From: Brachionus rotundiformis
Lineage: Eukaryota > Rotifera > Eurotatoria > Ploima > Brachionidae
Direction of reading: 5' to 3'
Length of the DNA: 64,000 nt
Assembly: GCA_016802295.1 (NCBI GenBank)
Contig: JAESIW010000118.1
Coordinates: 1,205,928-1,269,927 of the forward strand
Position numbers and translations under genes: made by a program
The notes under the pieces: generated by a model
What the model saw: only the letters and a program-made list of their open reading frames with translations
What the model was told of the DNA's origin: nothing
The model's database searches: none
Part shown: in pieces, positions 13,001-26,009 of the stretch
Position numbering within the stretch: the stretch's first letter is position 1
How the letters are laid out: each line of letters begins with the position of its first letter

Positions 13001-13779
13001 AATATCTCGAAACAGTACTTGGACGGGTCTTTGCCATCGTCTTGGATTGATTTTTTGCTATCTTCGATCTTGGCCAAGAACGCTTTTAGTTCGTACGCCT
13101 GAGCGTACAGCCCGCGACACACTGCCTTGTAGTGGTACTCGGGCTCGTTTACGTTATGTTGGCAAATCTCGATAGCTTTGTCCAAAGTGGGCGTGCTGTC
13201 CTCGTCCTCTTGGTCGTAGCCTTCGTCGTCCACGTCCTCGCTGAATTCCTTGCAATGGCCTGATATGAATATCAGCAAATTGGACAGGGACGATTGCAGA
13301 TTGGGCTCGCTTAACTGGCTGTTTCCATAGTCAAGCGCGTCAAATATCAAATAGGCAATCGAGGTGAGCACTTTGGACTCGATTGTCTCGCGATCAAGAT
13401 CTTGGCAAGTTCTGGCCACATTTGTAGCATCTAAATTTAAAGAAATTGAGCCATCTTTGGCAAAATTTAGCAAGTAGATGTCAATTTTGTCCAAATTGTG
13501 CCAAATAAGCTGCAAATCTGAGTCAATAAGCGACCTAAACTCGACAAGAACTTGGTACAGAACGGCCCATGCCTGCTCTTCGCTTATGGCCGTGTTGAAT
13601 AGCTGAAGTATTTCGTGAAAATTTAAAAGTTGATTTGAATTTTTTAATTTGAGTTCAATTAGGGTCATTTTAGTGAGGCTGGTTTGTGTGCCAGATTGGT
13701 GACCGTCAGCCTCTTCCTCATCCTCTTCTGGCACATTTTCAATCAACTCTTCTGGCACATTTTCCTCTACACCATTCAT
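10070..13779 (-). CDS. spir: Spire, actin nucleation factor
   Basis: Four exons (13779-12496, 12435-11947, 11076-10837, 10783-10070), all in phase 0, give 908 residues. Spire nucleates actin filaments through tandem WH2 domains and works with formins in vesicle transport and oogenesis. Domains in order: an acidic N-terminus; a KIND domain (residues about 45-220, with HEILQLFNTAISEEQAWAV); four WH2-type segments (ELRHGIKLRKV, LLDQIRAKQYHLKKV, IILEFIRSRPPLRK, LHEQLMSSIRNYSTPLRK, about residues 265-400); the Spir box (LTFEELCHIRKVLTKADL); and a modified FYVE zinc finger (VCFSCRKTRFHLF, CRICQQKICKKC, VCTDCYQ). The start is the first ATG after a likely 5'-UTR acceptor at about 13793. Introns 1 and 3 are short, and the second is about 870 bp. 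The C-terminal exon adds a long Ser/Asn-rich tail. Confidence 0.94.
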
Positions 13780-16700
13780 TCTAAACTTTTCTAAACACAA
13801 ATGTAAATAAATTATTTTCAAAATTTAACTTTTTATTTTTTATTTTATTTTATAATATAAAAAAATTCAAAATTAAACATAATAAAGTATAACATTAGGA
13901 AGAAATTAAAAAATAAAATATATAAAAAAAAAAATCAATATTTCATTTTTATTATGATAATGGCGCCTAGAAGAGATAAGAATGCCTAAAATGGTTAATT
14001 GGGCCAACCTAAATAACTACTGAATTGAAACAACTAGTTTGACGACCAGCTTTAATGAATAGATAAGAAATTATAGACACAAATAGATGAGAAGTGGCGA
14101 GATGACTCATTAGTAATCTTTTTTCAAATATCAATTATTTGATAAACCATAGTCTTGTTGTTCTACCAGCTCGATTATCTAGATTAGCGTTCTCCTTTTG
14201 TTGGCCAAAAATGTCAAAATTGACGGCCTCATAAGTTTAATAATTTATCACATTCTAAAATTAAACGCTGCAATGATTTTCATACTTATATTAAAAAAGG
14301 TGATATTTTAATAATGAATTCATAGAAAAAAAATGCTAATATACAGATAGGACGATTTCAAGCTCGAAAGATATTCTGTGTCAAAAGAAAATTTGAATAA
14401 TTTATTTATTTGCCAATAAATGGAATTGGCACAATTGCGCAACATTTGCCACAAATTGCTTTTTTGAAAATAAAAATAAAACCTAATCAAAATACATTAA
14501 ATTTGGGTTTTTTTTTTTTTTTTTTTTCTAAAAATAATTACCAGAGAAATTGGTTCATTTTAAAATTTCTCAAATATTTTAAATTTTAATCTAAGACAAC
14601 AAATTCTGAGATAATTTGCACCAAAAAGATCACATCGTTGCCATTTTTACCTTGAAAAATAATTACTTTATTTTGGCCTGACATTAATAACTGAGTCATA
14701 CAAGGCCAACCAACTAGGTTCGCTCAAAAAACACCTCAAATTTGACTCACAACTCAAATTTAAATTAGTTTTAAACCAATTTTACCTTTGGAAAAATTAC
14801 ACAATCAAGCTTTGACACCAAAGGTTTATTTAATGATTCATTTAGAAGTAGAAATTAGAAGAAAAAAAAAAGTTTATTTTATGTTTATTAAAATTTAAGA
14901 GTTTGACCTGTTCTTTGGATGACACTTGATGCGAATGACCGCAGGTAAAATTTCTAACCCAGAAAAAAAATGGAACATATAAATCAATTAGGCCTGTAAT
15001 CTAAGCGCAAATGAATGGTAGCGCAACAGGTCCGCTTTGATATTACTTATTTGGTGACTTTTTTATTTAATTTTTAAACTAAAATCTCTTGACTTTGGTT
15101 ACCTGGAAATTTTAAATGTCAAACGAATATAAACTAATTGAAAATTTAGCCGCGGTCAAAATAAATCAAGACATATGTCCAATCTAAATTTAAATCTAAA
15201 AGAGAATTAAGAGATTTACGTAAATTAAAGTATGTATACATATCTATATATACATATATATGAGAACAGTCAATCCTTTGGGAAAAGTTTAATAGATTAA
15301 CTTGATTTATCTATTTATCCAATTTTGATATTTGGCATACACTTCATATTTTTCGTAAACATATTTTTTTAACATGATATCTAAACCTAAAATGACTTTT
15401 TGTTTGTGGCTAGCTTTGTGTCCCATTATTTGTATTTTCTCATATTTTAATTAAACTTTGGTACGAATTTATTTTTTTGTTTTTTATTATTATTTTTTTA
15501 ATAAAACTTGTCCATTCAACAAAGTGTCCAATTCTAATTAAACTTATGAAAGTTTATGGTCAAAATGTGAAATTTGAGCCGGTCTTTAATTCACACTACC
15601 ATCACCACCACCACCACACACAAGCCTTGTAATGCACATTCTCTCTCGCTCATGCGTGCCAGGTCGGCAAGAAAAATTATCAATTATTTTATTTTGTTAG
15701 AATAAAAAAAATATATTTATATACTAAAAAATTAAAATGTAAATATATATTTAATTTTTAATATTAACTTTTTATATTTAGTTGAATCTCTATGTTGTAC
15801 ACAAACAAAACCTTACAATTTTTGCTTAGGATTCTGTTGTCTGAGTTCTCGATTCTAAAACATCAAGTTTATAATTAACTTATTTATTTGTTAGTTTAAT
15901 TAGGAAAAAAAATGGCATGACGTAAACATAATGTGACGTCAGTGCTGACCGAGGCTCCAATTTGGCACTTATAGATAGGAAATTTATGATAACATAATGA
16001 GAAACTTTGCTCTTATCATTTTTAGGTACGTAAAATTGTGCACGCTTGGCTTAGCTTGGTAGCTCGACTAGAAAATATTGCCTAAATTGGTATTTGCCTT
16101 AGAACAGTTAATTAGGTTAGGTTTTTGATGTAATGGGAAATCAGCACCTGATATCTGACTTGGGCGTCACCATACCTGCTTAAAATAAGTTTTTCTTTTT
16201 ATAGTAAATAAAATTTTAGTGCGGATAATTAAAAATTAGTAGATAAATAAGCTCATAATTTACGTCCTAGAGTTAAATTTTATTAAAAATAATAACTTAG
16301 AGAGATATTAGATATTAAAAATGAAAAGGCGTAGTAGCTCAAAAATATCAAATATTTGCCAATAAAAGAAACAATTTGGTCCAAATCAAATTTGTCTTAT
16401 TACGCCACGATAAGGAAAGCTATTCGCTCGGGGCCCTAGCTCGACTAGTGAAATGAATTATTGGCATTCATTAAAATAACCACGATGAGAAAAATTGCCA
16501 TTTAATAGATTAGTTTTTAATAATATTAATCTAATTTGAAATAACTCTAATTTTTAATTAAATTTTGTTAGTATTTTATTTGATTGTATTTTAATTAGTT
16601 TGCAAATAAATGGAGTGTTTAGTTGAGAATGAACTGATAAGAAAACTTATTTAGATAAAGCTGCTGTCATATCGGCTCATTAGACATTTTAATTTTAAAA

Positions 16701-17893
16701 AATTGATAAAAAAATTAACATTTTTTAACTGCTTCTATAAAATTTATAAAAAATTATTATTATTTTTGAAAAATTTGAATTTAATTTCGACCCAAGCGCT
16801 TAACAAGCAAAATATTTGTTGCCAAATTTTGAATTACAATTTTGATTGACACCAAATATATTATTTTTCAACTTAAGTATCTCTTAGACAAGTTTTATCT
16901 AATCACTACCGAACAAAAAAAAAGAAAAGAAAAAAGAGAAAAAAAATAACAATTTGACTCATTTTTGCCAAGGTCTAATTTCAAAATCTAAATTTTAAAT
17001 TTATTATTAGTTTTTATGTTTAAAAGTAGGAGTTGGTATCGATTTGGGAAGACAATTTTTTCCTATAATTTATGACAAAGAGCTAATTTAGCATGAGAAC
17101 TTCAATCAGCCGACATTTCTAATTAAAACTAAAATTTTATTTCTCTTAATAAAAAAATTCACATCCCTAGTGACAAGAATTAATTTTCCATGAGCCAACT
17201 TTATTACCAAATGCAAAGAAAAAATAATTTTATTAAATCTTTATTTTATGTAAAGAATATATCTGTTTTAACTTTATCAAATACATGAGTTGAATTAGCA
17301 AAAATAATAAAACTTATTCTATCATTTGATATGTGTTTTTTACTAAGGATAAAACATAGTCAAATTAAAAAAGCCATTTCTCCATTCAGCATATTAATCT
17401 TTTTTAATATCAAGTTCTTAGCTAGAGAGGTTTGTTTGTCGTCTGATATTTCTTAAGGAATCGGATCAAATTATTTAATTTAAACTCAAAAATATATAAA
17501 TCATACAAATGTATCTTGACAATCTTAATAGGTTGCTCGACATAATAAATAATTTATAATATTTTTTTTCTTCATAGGAATATTTATTAAATGTTAAAAA
17601 TAAATAAAAATCTAAATGCTTTTTTTCTCTAAATGAGACAGATTAAAAATTAGCTTTCGTGACATATTTTGAACAAAAAGAAAATAAAAAAAATTGTTTA
17701 TCTTTTTATTTAAAATATTGTAAAATAATATTGTTTAAAAATTTATTAAAAATTAAAATTTGATCAAAAATAAATGTTAAATTTTCACTACTAAAATCAA
17801 TTATTTTCCAAATTTAAAACAACATCCATATCTGGCAAACAACTTTTTTCATAAGACAAATATTAAGATTTTTAATTGCCAAAGCTCAACACT
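13780..17893. other. 4.1-kb gene desert between Spire and a coiled-coil gene
   Basis: No coding exon is supported. It holds a poly-T run (14507-14527), a CAC/CA-rich run (about 15597-15624) and two cAMP-response-like sites (15917-15924 and 15933-15940). The 12-mer TAGCTCGACTAG occurs twice (about 16061 and 16438). Blocks around 15590-16190 and 16380-16500 are less A+T-rich than the rest and may be regulatory or an undetected 5' UTR or ncRNA. I cannot show transcription. Confidence 0.45.
15917..15940 (+). promoter_or_regulatory. Paired CRE-like sites
   Basis: TGACGTAA at 15917 and the perfect palindrome TGACGTCA at 15933 lie 16 bp apart. TGACGTCA is the canonical CREB/ATF site. Two such sites side by side in DNA this A+T-rich are unlikely by chance, but no adjacent gene start is visible, so the target is unknown. 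Spire (-, starting 2.1 kb away) is one candidate. Confidence 0.4.
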
Positions 17894-20072
17894 TACGTGC
17901 CACGTTTTTTGTACACATCGTCAAAGACGCTTTTTTTTAGCTTACGCCTCTCGTCCGACTTTAGCTCGGCAACCTCAAGTTCCAGCTCTTCCACTTTCAT
18001 TTTGAGCTCGTCCACATAGTACTTATAAAATTCTATTTCCTTTTTAAAATTTTTTTATTTAAAATTTATACCATTTTTTTAAATCAATTAAATTAAATTA
18101 AAATAATTTACTGATTTTAAAGATAAATTATAATTAGCCATTTCTTTCAACGAGTCGTGCATTTCTTTCATCGCTTCCTAATAAAATAATATTAAGAATT
18201 AAATTTATTAATTTTTTTAAATCAAGATAAACAAGCAAACAATAGTCCTTTTATTATTGTCAATATTTTTATCAATTAAATATCTACTAAAAAAATATTT
18301 TTTTTACAATAAAAGAATAATAAAACAATGCCAATAGTTGTTGTAGTAGTATTTGGTTTAAACTGATTTATTAGATATATTTTTTCATATTTTTCTAGGG
18401 CCTGACAATTTTTGTACTTTTAGCAAAAAGTTTAGCCAAATAATAGGATAACAACTCACCATGGACACGTTATCGGTGACTTGTTTGACGACTTCTTGTT
18501 GATGCTGAAGAATACGGTTGTGCTCGCTTTTGATTATTTCTACCAGATTGTCCCTTTCTTGGTCATGGAGGTCATTATTGTCGGCCAGTTTCTTTTTCAA
18601 TGTGTTTATTTGAAGCAGTTTTTCAGGATACTCCTGATTTTTGTAAATGGACAGTCTCTTTTCCAAATCCTGTGCTTCCTTAAGCTCTTTTTCCATTTGG
18701 TTCGAGCTATCCTGATGCTCTACAACGAAATGGATAATTATTTTAAAATCATCAACTTGCTTTTTTGATTAACTTTTTAATTCAAAAGAAAGCTCTTTTT
18801 TAAGCTCCACCAAATCGTTGTGCTCACTTTCTTGCTCCTCGAAGTGTTTATTTACAATTGTTTTTTTTACTTCCTTTGGAAAAAAATATCAAAAAACTAA
18901 ACTTTTAAATATTTTATTAAATAAATACTTGATATTTTTCATATTTTCTTAAAATAACATCAACACTTTCATTAGCAGATCTCTCGGTTCTATCTATATA
19001 CTCCATAATAGCCTTATTTTTATCTATTAAGTCCAGTTCGCGGTCCTTTAGCGACGAAATGTACTGTCTTATGTCTATTATTAAAAAATAAAGCAACTTA
19101 TTAATTTTATTAAATGATAAATTTAATAAAATAATCAATTAAATTACATTTTATTCTAGTTCTGAGCAGGAATTTATGGGTTTCTTCCTCTTGTAGTTGC
19201 TTTTTGGTCTTGTAGACAATGCGATTGGGATGGACGTCGGACTTTCTGTGGTTGCAGTAAGGCGAACATTTTCGCTCAGGTGTTTGTGACCTAGAGTTCG
19301 ATTGGGAAGACCAAGCTCTGACCGGAGGCAATTTAGTAGCCGTTTTGGTCTTGTCATTCGACTCTAAATTANNNNNNNNNNNNNNNNNNNNNNNNNNNNN
19401 NNNNNNNNNNNNNNNNNNNNNNNNNNNNNNNNNNNNNNNNNNNNNNNNNNNNNNNNNNNNNNNNNNNNNNNNNNNNNNNNNNNNNNNNNNNNNNNNNNNN
19501 NNNNNNNNNNNNNNNNNNNNNNNNNNNNNNNNNNNNNNNNNNNNNNNNNNNNNNNNNNNNNNNNNNNNNNNNNNNNNNNNNNNNNNNNNNNNNNNNNNNN
19601 NNNNNNNNNNNNNNNNNNNNNNNNNNNNNNNNNNNNNNNNNNNNNNNNNNNNNNNNNNNNNNNNNNNNNNNNNNNNNNNNNNNNNNNNNNNNNNNNNNNN
19701 NNNNNNNNNNNNNNNNNNNNNNNNNNNNNNNNNNNNNNNNNAGTTGCTTTTTGGTCTTGTAGACAATGCGATTGGGATGGACGTCGGACTTTCTGTGGTT
19801 GCAGTAAGGCGAACATTTTCGCTCAGGTGTTTGTGACCTAGAGTTCGATTGGGAAGACCAAGCTCTGACCGGAGGCAATTTAGTAGCCGTTTTGGTCTTG
19901 TCATTCGACTCTAAATTAACCCCTTTAGTTTATTAGATAACAACAAAGTTTATCAATTACTAGACTTTTTTGAAGTCTCGGTAGCCTTTCGTTCCCATTG
20001 GGCGTAATCGGTGTTCTTAAACGACTTGGAAAGCTCCTGATTTAAATTTTCCAAGTTAATATTCTTAATCAT
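17894..20072 (-). CDS. Coiled-coil protein, split by a false gap
   Basis: Exons join as 20072-19961, 19922-19148 (containing the N run), 19074 to about 18930, about 18873-18780, about 18720-18460, about 18180-18115 and about 18040-17894. Exon 1 begins MIKNINLENLNQELSKSF. The second exon encodes a Cys/Pro/Ser-rich stretch (RSQTPERKCSPYCNHRKSD). The rest is heptad-rich helix (KDRELDLIDKNKAIMEYI, EYPEKLLQINTLKKKL, VDELKMKVEELELEVAEL). The architecture resembles axonemal or basal-body coiled-coil proteins, but I cannot name the family. The 177 bp before and after the N run are identical, so the real exon 2 is probably continuous, with one copy of that block. Several exon borders are estimated. 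Confidence 0.6.
19195..19918. other. Assembly gap with identical 177-bp flanks
   Basis: A run of N (19372-19741) separates two identical 177-bp blocks (19195-19371 and 19742-19918). The block is coding sequence of the coiled-coil gene, and reading through a single copy keeps the frame and gives one intact exon. The likely explanation is two contig ends that overlap but were scaffolded instead of merged. Confidence 0.9.
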
Positions 20073-20341
20073 TTATCTAAGTCTCCCTGGTCTAAATTAA
20101 AATTAAATACCAAGAGGAATATTTTCATTAAGTATTTGAATTAAGCTAAGCGTTATTTGATTAACTGGTTGCTTGGATACAAGTATTAAACAAAAGTTAA
20201 TTTTGTTCTTTTCTTCCAAAATTCACATGATAACTCGATGACTTGAATCCTCTTAAAAAATTTTAAATAAATTATTCAACTTAAAAATTTATTTTATTTA
20301 TTTATTTTTTAATAATTATCTTTTATTTGGAATCAAATAAA

Positions 20342-23300
20342 ATGAGCTCGTTGATGAAAGTGTTTGATCTTGTTCCTGTTGTTCAACAGCTTGACGGAAG
20401 CTTAAGAAATAGTCAAGTAAATAGATAAATGATATCTTGAATGAAAAATAGTAAAAAGTGTCCTAATAATAGATAACCTGTTTCACGTATTCAAACACTA
20501 TTTTGTACGTGGGAACCATTGACGGGTAACAATTTATTAATCAATCTATTAAACCACATTTAAATATTTAAAATAACAAAAAACATTATCTCTTTAGCTA
20601 TGTACTTAGATATTCCATTAATAAATCAAATTATTTAGGAGAAAATGTTGGCTTTAAAAGTGAGCTAATCGACTCCAATTTGGTTTCTCAGGTTTGATTT
20701 TAAATCAAAATTTAGATTGAATTTTTAATTTTTAAAATAGAGAAAAGCAGTTCATTCGCTGACCGTAGTGACCAAGCTGCAAAAAATTCTTTGCTTGTCC
20801 GACTCTACTTTGTATCCAGTTAACTTTGAAGATTTACAAGTACTTATCTATAATAAATGTTTAAAAAAAATTATCTTTTTGATAAAGCCTTCGAGTACCT
20901 TTAATATTCTCAAGAACAAAAATGTATCTTGTTACTGCTTTAATGAGAAATACATAGATAATAACTCAGAAATAAGCATTGTAATTTTACAATTAAAATA
21001 AAATAATTTAATACTTTTTTCTAATTAATTTGATTTAAATCTTAGCTATGTGTTTGTATACGGGGACGAACAATTCAGATATTTTTTATTAGAGACGAGG
21101 ATGTCACTTTTTATAAAGAAATTTCTCTTGCAGGCTACTGTGTCCAAATGGTCAGTCATTAAGACAAAAATGATTATTTTCTTCACTTTTAGGCTTATTT
21201 TAGGTGATGAATGAAAATTATATTTGTGCAGCTTGTGATAATACCTACATTATAATCAACATACTTAATTCAAATATCCTAAGTTTATTTCCTTATGAAC
21301 CGGAACAAATAGAACCATTTATCCAACCATATCTTCAGGTTTGAACAAAAAAGAGAGAATATTTTTGCTGAAAATTTTATTTTTTTCCCAGAAAGAGTTT
21401 TTGTTGAATTGTCCTGGCGATTTGGGAATGTTTGCCACTTCGGATGGCCAAACAACTCGGCCTCCAGTGGCTTGGTGCTCAGATGTGGTCAAATTTCAAA
21501 TAATGCCACCGTACGTGCTGTGCCTGCAAAGAGACTCACAAGTCAAGGTTTACAACTTAAACGACTCCAAGCTCAGACAGGAAATAAACAGTCTTGACAG
21601 CATAAAGTTAATTAAGTACATTAATGAAGAGAATTGTATACTTGTATTGAGCTATAATGAAATATACGCGTTCATCTCTTTGGGTGTTGTGTGCCAGGTT
21701 GAGCAGCTTTTGGACAAAAATTTGGTAGATGATGCCATTAGCCTGTTCGAAACTTCGGCTTCTAACATTTCCACAGACGCATTTGATAAGGTACCATCTA
21801 ATTAAAGTTAATAGTTATTTTAATTATTAATTGCTTTTCATCAAGCAAATGAAAAAAATTAAACTTCAAGCAGCGTTTATAGAATTTTTTGAAAATAACC
21901 AAATTTCTAAAAGCCAAAGCTTACTTATTGAAGCAAATGCTGACTACAAATTGGTAAAAATTCTTCAAAATAGATATAAAATAATTATAAATTTTCTGTT
22001 AAGTTAGCTGATATGATATTTTCGAAAAAATCTGATAATGATCTAGCTAAAAAATATTTAGATCACTTGAAGAATGAACAAAAATTAGTCCATTTTAAGA
22101 AAATATTGATTGAATTGATGACCAATTCAAAAACAGTGACCAAAAATGAAGAGTACATAAGTGTTTTGCTGTCACTTTGTAGCGAATTGAGGGATGATTT
22201 GATAAATTCGGCTGATTTTTATGCCACTTTGCCAATTAAGTTTTGTCTTCAATTTATAGATATACTCAAAGGTGGCAAAAAATACCATGCCACTGCTTTG
22301 GTCAAGCACTTGGCCGGCCAAAGTGAAGAAGCTTTTGAAATTTGGAAAGAATTAACTGAGACTAAAATAGAAGACACCAATTTTCCGGGATTCGATTATT
22401 TCATTGGACAACTATCAAAGTGCAACGATCATCAAGTTGTGTGGAAGTATGTTCACTGGGCTATGGAAATCGATCAAGCAAAAGCGGTAGAAATATTTAC
22501 CAAGCGCGAAGATGATGAACTTAGCTCGGAAAGGATGAGGACTGAAATTATTCTGGACAATTTGGCCAAATACAAGACAGCTTTATTTATTTATTTAGAC
22601 TTTTTGGTTAATTATAGAAATTTTAAAGTGATAAATTAAAAAAAAAGATAAAAATTTTTAAATATTTTTTTACATAGAATGAAAAGTATGTCACTCAATT
22701 GATTGGCATGCATTTGGATAAGATAATTGAGTTGTTGAGAATTCCAAAAGAAGAGCGAGAACACCAATGGAGTAGTAGAGTAGAGACGGAGAGAGAAAAC
22801 TTCCAAGCCATTTTGGAAAATTCGACCAATTTCAAAGCTCAGTCTATTCTGGCTAAATTAAAAGAATTCGAAGACATTCTGCAAATGGAATGTGCCATTT
22901 TGTATGGAAAAATTGAAGAGCACGAAAAAGCTCTTAAAATACTTGTCTACAATTTGGAGGATTATATCACAGCTATGAATTATTGCCTAAAAGAGTCCAA
23001 AGATTCAATTAAGAATAGAAAAAATTTGTTCAGTATTTTATTTTCAATTTATTTTAATTCTTCTTACAAGTAATTAGAAAAGCTTAGTAAAAAATTTATT
23101 TTATCTATTTATATGAAAGAGATAAAGAAAAATTGCTCAAGCCTACACTGGACTTGATGAATAGCAATCTGATTATTTATTTTGATATTCCTAAGATTTT
23201 GGAAATGATTCCGAACAATTGGTCTCTTAAAATGAGTGGCGAATTTTTGAACAACGTAATGCACTACAATCTTTCGCGCAGGCATTCCAAATTGGTTGAA

Positions 23301-23560
23301 AAAAATTTGGCAGTCACTCAAAAAGTAAATCTTAAAACTAGTCTATACAATATTCAAAAAGAACAGCTATATATTGATGAGGACAGGTATAAAATTTATT
23401 TTCTATTTATCATATAATTTTTAATTATTTTTTAAACAAATTTAGTTTATGCTACAAGTGTCATAGACAGTTCGATTCTACTGTAATTATTAGACAGCCA
23501 AATGGCTTGTTGATTCATAAATCTTGTAAAAATGACCCTAAAAGTCCGAGAAAAAATTAA
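20342..23560 (+). CDS. TGFBRAP1: TGFBRAP1 / VPS3, CORVET tethering subunit
   Basis: A gene with many short exons. It starts with MSSLMKVFDLVPVVQQL, which aligns with the N-terminus of animal TGFBRAP1. Recognisable blocks are the N-terminal CNH beta-propeller (ILYVGTIDG; EFLLNCPGDLGMFAT; PPVAWCSDVVKF), the Vps39-type helical repeats (ALVKHLAGQSEEAFEIWKEL; AVEIFTKREDDE; ILYGKIEEHEKALKILVYNL), and the C-terminal zinc-binding end (CYKCHRQFDSTVIIRQPNG, then IHKSC). The protein is the Rab5-binding subunit of CORVET, which tethers early endosomes. The largest open pieces lie at 21375-21790, 22013-22620, 22680-23070 and 23130-23390. The intermediate exon limits are only approximate, and the propeller part near 20700-21330 is split into several small exons. 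CHMP6, another endosomal gene, follows 170 bp downstream. Confidence 0.9.
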
Positions 23561-23732
23561 TTTTTTTATCTATTTATTAAAAAATTTATTAATAAAGTAA
23601 AAAAAAATAGCAATTTTTTTTTCTAAGCATTAATAATTTAACAATTATTTAAAATAATCTATGCCTTTTAAGAAATTAATAATACATTTTTAAAATTTTC
23701 TCTGATAATAAGTGAATATTTGATAATTACTC

Positions 23733-24487
23733 ATGGGTATTTCGTTTGGAAAGAAAAAATCGGCACCTGCAAGTCGAATTACCGAGCAGGACAAGGCCAT
23801 TTTGGTAAATATTCACATTTAAAATGCTAGAAATCAACTTTTTGCCAAGCAATTGAAGCAAATGAGAGACAAATTAAAGCAATACAAGGCTAGAATTGAA
23901 ACTAAGCTGAGCGACGAGAGGGAAATTGCCAAAGAGCTTGTCAAAAGCGGAAAAATTGAGTAATTTTTAAATCAATTTTTCCAATCTAGACTCACTTTAG
24001 TTTTAAGCAAGGCGAAATTACTCTTGAAAAAAAAGCGCTTCTACGAAAACAACATTGCCAAAACAGACCAAAGTTTAGATAACTTGGACCAGTTGATAAC
24101 AAATTTAGAATATACTCAAATAGAGCATAAGGTTGTTGAATGCCTAAAGATTGGCAATGAGAGCTTGAAAAATTTGCATCAGATGCTTACCATTGATCAA
24201 ATAGAAGACATTATGGAAGATACTAGGGAATCTATAGAGCACCAACGAGTAAGATCTATTCAGCTGTAATTTGAGTACTTATAGTTTATTTAAAGCAAAT
24301 CGATGAGCTACTAGGAAATCAATTTAATGAGGAGTCTTTGGATGAAATTAATCAGGAATTAGACCAAATAATAGCTAATTCAATGCCAGAGGTGCCAGAT
24401 CATGATTTGGGTCAGAAGGTAACAGAAAAAGAAAAGGAAAAAGAAAGAGAAGTTAGCCGAGCTAAGGTTGCAGTAATGGCTGATTAA
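23733..24487 (+). CDS. CHMP6: CHMP6 / VPS20, ESCRT-III subunit
   Basis: Four exons with very short introns. The start MGISFGKKK gives Gly2 for N-myristoylation. RITEQDKAIL follows, nearly identical to animal CHMP6. The core has SNF7-type helices (KLLLKKKRFYENNIAKTD, NLEYTQIEHKVVECLKIGNE, LHQMLTIDQIEDIMEDTRE, then HQRQIDELLG). The acidic tail has a motif like the VPS4-binding MIM2 element (MPEVPDHDL), although the usual final proline after it is not seen. The role is bridging ESCRT-II to CHMP4 during membrane scission at endosomes. The length (about 200 aa) is normal. Confidence 0.93.
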
Positions 24488-24866
24488 ATAAATTTATTAA
24501 TTTATATTTTTATATTTAAAATAAAAATAAAAACTTTTTTTTTTGAGCTTACTTTTATGTACCATTGATAATTATTACCATTTTTCAATACATAAAATTC
24601 TGGATTAAAAATAACTCTTCATGCTTACTTTCCAGCATAAATTTACCAGATTCTTTAAATTTATTTTGTCCGAGATTTACTTGTTCTTAACCAGTACTAT
24701 TCAGGTACCATAGGCTGCCACTTGTCTCATTGATTGACTTAAATAATTTATCTTAGAATAAACTGATTGTGTTAATATTTATTAACAAAAAATAATTAAA
24801 TAAATGGTAAACAAACAAACAAGTTTAAAACTAATTTCAAAATTTGGAAAAAAAAAGCTTTTTCTT
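24488..24866. other. Intergenic between convergent CHMP6 and EGF gene
   Basis: These are the 3' ends of two convergent genes. An AATAAA-like word lies just after the CHMP6 stop. No other feature is visible. Confidence 0.4.
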
Positions 24867-26009
24867 TTAAGCATTAATGAACTGCTCATTTTGAATGATA
24901 ATCTGCTCATCTTCAAGCTTGCTAAAACCAAAATCTTTTTGATACCGACTTCTTGGTGAAAAAGTGGTTCTTCTAATTCTGTCTATTTGTGAAAAATTAT
25001 TTAAATGAGCTTTGTCCATCGAATAATAGCAGCCAACTACAATTAGACAAACTAGGAAGGTTATTGTTATTGCGTAAATAATGAATTTTAATGAACTTCT
25101 CGGTCTACTTGTTGAAAAAAAATTAATTTTTTGTTCACATTTTGTACCATTATAGCCATGGCTACAACTTGGAAAAAAATAAAAAATAATTTCATTTAGT
25201 CTAATTAATAATTACAAAAAATTTACTTGCAAAAAAGCTCATTGGTCTGATTGTCGAATTGACATGTGCCATTATTTAGGCAAAAATTGTCACATTTATC
25301 TATCTCGCACCTTTCACCTGTATATGGCTCTTGGCAACTAAAAAAATACTTAAAAAATTTAATTTAATTCCACAACAAAACCTGCAAATCAAATTATTGT
25401 CCATGTGTCGACATAATCCATTATTGTGGCAAAAGTTTTTATCACAATCATCATCGGTCAAACACTGGCAATCCGGACCCAAAAAACTGTGCTCTGGACA
25501 CTTTTTTTCTTGGCCAAAACACTTGTCAAATTCGCATCTATTGCCGTAAAATCTTTCCGATTTACAATTACAATTAATTTCAATTGAGTAATTAATATTC
25601 AAATAATTAGAAAAATCGGACTGATTGTAGCTACATTCTGCATTATTGTAGCAATAATTGTTGCAAATGGACTCTTGACAATTCGCCCCTTTAAACCCTG
25701 GTTCACACCGACATGCTTTATTATTGTTTCGCGTATCCATCAAGCAAGTACCATTATTGCACTGCTGATCCAAATCACTGCACAGATTGTATTGGCATAG
25801 ATTACCATAAAACCCATCAACACAAGAGCAAGTCGACTCGTATTCACAGCTTCCACCATTTAAACACAAACATGCTTCTTGAGTTGTGTTTTGGTCACCA
25901 TTGGCTTCGAGTAAAAATTAGATAATTTCAGAGCAAAATTGTTGGTCTTACCATTCACCACTAGATTTTTAACCAACAAAATTAAAATCAACTCTTTGAA
26001 TAAAATCAT
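24867..26009 (-). CDS. EGF-repeat type I membrane protein
   Basis: Five or so exons. The first (26009 downward) encodes a signal peptide (MILFKELILILLVKN). The extracellular part is a string of about six EGF-like modules with the usual CxxGGxC..CxCxxGFxGxxC spacing (NGGSCEYE, CSCVDGFYGNLC, CRCEPGFKGANC, CNCKSERFYGNRC, CQEPYTGERC, CKCSHGYNGTKC). A single transmembrane helix follows (FIIYAITITFLVCLIVVGCYY) and then a cytoplasmic tail of about 50 residues ending EQFINA. The EGF modules resemble those near the membrane in LDL-receptor-related proteins, but no LDLa or beta-propeller module is present and the tail has no NPxY motif. The function is unknown, and a cell-surface adhesion or signalling role is only a guess. 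Confidence 0.75.

Noticed and set aside
13780..13821. N-terminal extension of Spire from a TTG at 13821
   Set aside because: The start is not ATG and an acceptor-like TTTAG lies before the ATG at 13779.
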